Of a stretch of 64,000 nucleotides of DNA, positions 61,503 through 64,000 are shown one piece after another; the first letter of the stretch is position 1, and every line of letters starts with the position of its first letter. The translations under genes were made by a program, and so were the position numbers. The stretch covers positions 966,501-1,030,500 of the forward strand of contig NZ_CP018194.1 of NCBI RefSeq assembly GCF_001889545.1, given 5' to 3'. Source of the stretch: Granulibacter bethesdensis. Lineage in GTDB: Bacteria; Pseudomonadota; Alphaproteobacteria; Acetobacterales; Acetobacteraceae. The notes below the pieces were generated by a model. It had not been told where the DNA came from. It saw only the letters and a list, made by a program, of their open reading frames with translations, and made no database searches.

Positions 61503-63434
61503 ATGGCACCATTCAGGCATGCCACGACGATGCTGGCTATGGCAGCTGATGGCAGTCTTTCCGGCGGCCTTCTCCCGGTCAGCACGGACGCGCCCGCACC
61601 TGCCCTGATCGATGCCGGTGTTCAGATGAAAGACCGTGGCCAGATCATCAAGGATGACAGCCGTGATGCTCTGCTGACCGATTTCGGCAAAGCAACGCTG
61701 AACGACCGTTACCTGCTGCCCGGCGAATCGTATCAGGATCTGTTCGCCCGTGTGTCCAGCTATTACGGTGACAATGCGGAGCATGCGCAGCGTATCTACG
61801 ATTATATGAGCCGCCTGTGGTTCATGCCTGCGACGCCTGTCCTGTCCAATGGCGGTACCAAGCGCGGCCTGCCAATCTCCTGCTTCCTCAACGAGGCCTC
61901 CGATAGTCTTGAGGGTATTGTCGGCCTCTGGAACGAGAATGTCTGGCTGGCTTCCAAGGGCGGCGGCATCGGCTCCTACTGGGGCAATCTGCGCTCGATT
62001 GGTGAGAAAGTCGGCCAGAACGGCAAGACCTCTGGTGTGATCCCGTTTATTCGCGTGATGGACAGCCTGACCCTGGCCATCAGCCAGGGGTCTCTGCGTC
62101 GCGGCTCGGCGGCGGTGTATCTGCCGGTCTGGCACCCGGAAATCGAGGAATTCGTGGAATTGCGCCGCCCCACCGGTGGTGATCCCAACCGCAAGGCGTT
62201 GAACCTGCACCACGGTGTGCTGCTATCCGATGCCTTCATGCGTGCGGTTGATCACGATGAGGAATGGGCGCTGCTCTCCCCCAAGGACAAGAGCGTCATC
62301 CGCAAGATCTCGGCCCGGGCGCTCTGGATTCGTATCCTGACCGCCCGCATGGAACAGGGCGAGCCGTATATTGTCTTCTCCGACCATGTGAACCGCGCTT
62401 TGCCGGAGCATCAGAAACTGGCCGGTCTGGAGGTCAAGACCTCCAATCTGTGCAGTGAGATTACCCTGCCGACCGGAATCGATCAGCATGGCAAGCAGCG
62501 CACGGCGGTCTGCTGCCTTTCCAGCCTGAATCTGGAAACCTGGCATGCCTGGAAGGATCATCCGACCTTTATCGAGGACGTGATGCTCTTTCTGGACAAT
62601 GTATTGCAGGACTTCATCGACCGTGCGCCGGATACGATGGAGCGGGCGCGATATTCCGCTATGCGTGAACGCTCGGTCGGGCTGGGCGTCATGGGTTTTC
62701 ACTCCTTCCTGCAGGCCGAGCGGGTACCGTTTGAAAGCGTGGTCGCCAAGGTTTGGAACCTGCGCATGTTCAAGCATATCCGTGCGCAGGCGGACAAAGC
62801 CTCCCGCAGGCTGGCTGCCGAGCGTGGGGCTTGCCCGGATGCGGCGGATTACGGGTTGAACGAGCGCTTCTCCAACAAGATGGCGATTGCGCCCACGGCC
62901 TCGATCTCCATCATCGCAGGCAATGCCAGCCCGGGGATCGAGCCGATTGCCGCCAATGTGTTTCTGCAGAAAACCCTGTCTGGCAGCTTCACGGTCCGTA
63001 ATCGCCATCTCCAGCAACTGCTGGCCGAGCGTGGACAGGATAACGAGGATGTCTGGAGCAGCATTACCCTCAACAAGGGCAGCGTGCAGCATCTGGACTT
63101 CCTGACCGATGCGGAAAAAGCCGTGTTCAAGACCGCGTTTGAACTGGATCAGCGCTGGATCATTGAACATGCAGCCGACCGCACGCCCTATATCTGCCAG
63201 AGCCAGTCGGTGAACCTGTTCCTGCCGGCCAATGTGCATAAGCGGGATCTGCATCAGGTGCATATGCTGGCCTGGAAGCGTGGTCTGAAATCCCTGTATT
63301 ACTGCCGCAGCCTGTCCATCCAGCGGGCTGATGCCGTGAGTGAAAAGGCGGTCAGTCTGGATCATCAGACCAGGGACAATCCGGCGGTGGCGGCCAGCAC
63401 CACGAATTATGAGGAATGCCTGTCCTGCCAGTAA
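61503..63434 (+). CDS. nrdA: Ribonucleoside-diphosphate reductase, alpha subunit (class I)
   Basis: Catalytic subunit that reduces ribonucleoside diphosphates to deoxyribonucleotides. Length 643 from ATG 61503, which has AGGGAG seven bases upstream; the in-frame ATG at 61482 lacks one. Active-site residues: SCFLNE with the first redox Cys, NLCSEI with the radical Cys, CCLSSLN for the second redox Cys and the mobile C-terminal ECLSCQ. It starts close to the catalytic domain, with no N-terminal ATP-cone, unlike E. coli NrdA. Regulation by dATP at that site is thus not expected. nrdB follows 55 bases downstream. Confidence 0.96.
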   Translation: MAPFRHATTMLAMAADGSLSGGLLPVSTDAPAPALIDAGVQMKDRGQIIKDDSRDALLTDFGKATLNDRYLLPGESYQDLFARVSSYYGDNAEHAQRIYDYMSRLWFMPATPVLSNGGTKRGLPISCFLNEASDSLEGIVGLWNENVWLASKGGGIGSYWGNLRSIGEKVGQNGKTSGVIPFIRVMDSLTLAISQGSLRRGSAAVYLPVWHPEIEEFVELRRPTGGDPNRKALNLHHGVLLSDAFMRAVDHDEEWALLSPKDKSVIRKISARALWIRILTARMEQGEPYIVFSDHVNRALPEHQKLAGLEVKTSNLCSEITLPTGIDQHGKQRTAVCCLSSLNLETWHAWKDHPTFIEDVMLFLDNVLQDFIDRAPDTMERARYSAMRERSVGLGVMGFHSFLQAERVPFESVVAKVWNLRMFKHIRAQADKASRRLAAERGACPDAADYGLNERFSNKMAIAPTASISIIAGNASPGIEPIAANVFLQKTLSGSFTVRNRHLQQLLAERGQDNEDVWSSITLNKGSVQHLDFLTDAEKAVFKTAFELDQRWIIEHAADRTPYICQSQSVNLFLPANVHKRDLHQVHMLAWKRGLKSLYYCRSLSIQRADAVSEKAVSLDHQTRDNPAVAASTTNYEECLSCQ

Positions 63435-63489
63435 AAATGGCATGAGGGTGTGATCGCTTCATGACGGCGAAAAATAAAAGGCTTTCGGC

Positions 63490-64000
63490 ATGACGGATGA
63501 GACTATTCAGGGGGCGGCGCCCCGGGCGGAACAGGATGTGCCTGTCCACTTTGATCTGCTGACCGAAAATCCAGTTTACAAGCCGTTCCGCTACCCATGG
63601 GCGTATGAGGCCTGGCTGGTGCAGCAACAGGTGCACTGGCTGCCGGAAGAAGTGCCGCTGGCCGATGACGTGAAGGACTGGCACCGCAATCTGAATGAGG
63701 TGGAGCAGCATCTGGTCACCCAGATTTTCCGCTTCTTCACCCAGTCCGATGTCGAAGTGAATAACTGTTATATGAAGCATTACAGTCAGGTGTTCAAACC
63801 GACTGAAGTGCTGATGATGCTCTCGGCATTTTCGAATATCGAAACAATTCACATTGCCGCGTACAGCCACCTGCTGGACACGATCGGCATGCCTGAAGTC
63901 GAATACTCAGCCTTCCTCAAATACAAGGAGATGAAGGACAAGTACGATTACATGCATAGCTTCTCAGTCGACAGCAAGCGTGAGATCGCGAAGACGCTGG
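63490..64000 (+). CDS. nrdB: Ribonucleoside-diphosphate reductase, beta subunit (class I), 5' part
   Basis: Only the first 170 codons are in the window; the gene runs on beyond 64000. NrdB holds the diiron-tyrosyl radical cofactor for NrdA. Visible cofactor parts: FFTQSDVEVNNCYMKHY with the first carboxylate region, then FSNIETIHIAAYSHLLD with the Glu-x-x-His ligands and, seven residues after the Glu, the Tyr equivalent to the radical tyrosine of E. coli. There is no ATP-cone at the N-terminus of this subunit either. AAAAGG lies eight bases before the ATG. Co-transcribed with nrdA. Confidence 0.95.
   Translation, partial: MTDETIQGAAPRAEQDVPVHFDLLTENPVYKPFRYPWAYEAWLVQQQVHWLPEEVPLADDVKDWHRNLNEVEQHLVTQIFRFFTQSDVEVNNCYMKHYSQVFKPTEVLMMLSAFSNIETIHIAAYSHLLDTIGMPEVEYSAFLKYKEMKDKYDYMHSFSVDSKREIAKTL

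Noticed and set aside
1-64000. Signs of recent horizontal transfer (insertion sequences, integrases, marked base-composition change)
   Set aside because: None seen on either strand; genes throughout look typical for the same GC-rich genome.

Overview
The window is a gene-dense, GC-rich alphaproteobacterial chromosome segment carrying core genes, with no insertion sequence, prophage, CRISPR array or plasmid signature. The gene set points to the Acetobacteraceae (acetic acid bacteria and relatives such as Granulibacter or Gluconobacter). The main clues are a fused transaldolase/glucose-6-phosphate isomerase inside a full pentose-phosphate operon, a short 6-phosphogluconate dehydrogenase, an alphaproteobacterial-type SerC, and HisZ. 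The genus is inferred, not proven.

Layout. 1-9.3 kb: end of kdsA, a creatininase-family gene, a small OmpA-like lipoprotein, a low-molecular-weight tyrosine phosphatase, recG facing sdhE-mfd, and a MOSC protein. 9.3-18.1 kb: a flavin-fold protein, a Kef-type antiporter, serC, a periplasmic peroxiredoxin, small membrane or secreted proteins, a lipid kinase/ExoD pair and hisZ. 18.2-22.3 kb: purA, rpoH, rluD, a small membrane protein and tRNA-Glu(CTC). 22.4-33.3 kb: carbon metabolism. On the minus strand tkt, tal-pgi, gnd, zwf, a HAD phosphatase and pgl form one operon; rpiA and gntK diverge from it, separated by 591 bases that hold repeats and stem-loops. 33.4-36.6 kb: copper chaperone PCuAC, a CNT-type nucleoside transporter, YnfA, and a DUF1348/TetR pair behind a perfect 32-base palindrome.

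36.6-41.3 kb: a sulfide-oxidation cluster. An ArsR/BigR-like regulator and a peroxiredoxin face a persulfide dioxygenase, a DUF442-sulfide:quinone reductase fusion and a TauE/SafE exporter across a palindromic operator. 41.4-50 kb: a HerA-like ATPase, an SGNH hydrolase and uppP, murI, a GlcG/HbpS protein and cydDC. 50-54.6 kb: a two-gene polar amino-acid ABC importer whose second gene fuses binding protein to permease, a second OmpA-like lipoprotein and recQ. 54.7-59.7 kb: poorly characterised envelope proteins, a methyltransferase, an SbmA/YddA-type ABC exporter-fold protein and DUF3253. 59.8-64 kb: glcF, then nrdA behind tandem NrdR boxes, and the 5' part of nrdB.

How the parts fit. Gluconate (GntK) or glucose 6-phosphate (Zwf, Pgl) enters at 6-phosphogluconate, Gnd makes ribulose 5-phosphate, and RpiA, Tkt and the Tal-Pgi fusion recycle it, so nearly the whole cycle is encoded in 11 kb. 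The sulfide cluster can convert H2S through persulfide to sulfite and export it. Envelope functions (kdsA, ExoD, uppP, murI, lipoproteins) are scattered through the rest. The most distinctive items are the sulfide cluster with a regulator that appears to lack the usual sensing cysteines, the embedded-RBS palindrome, and the structured DNA around tkt and rpoH.
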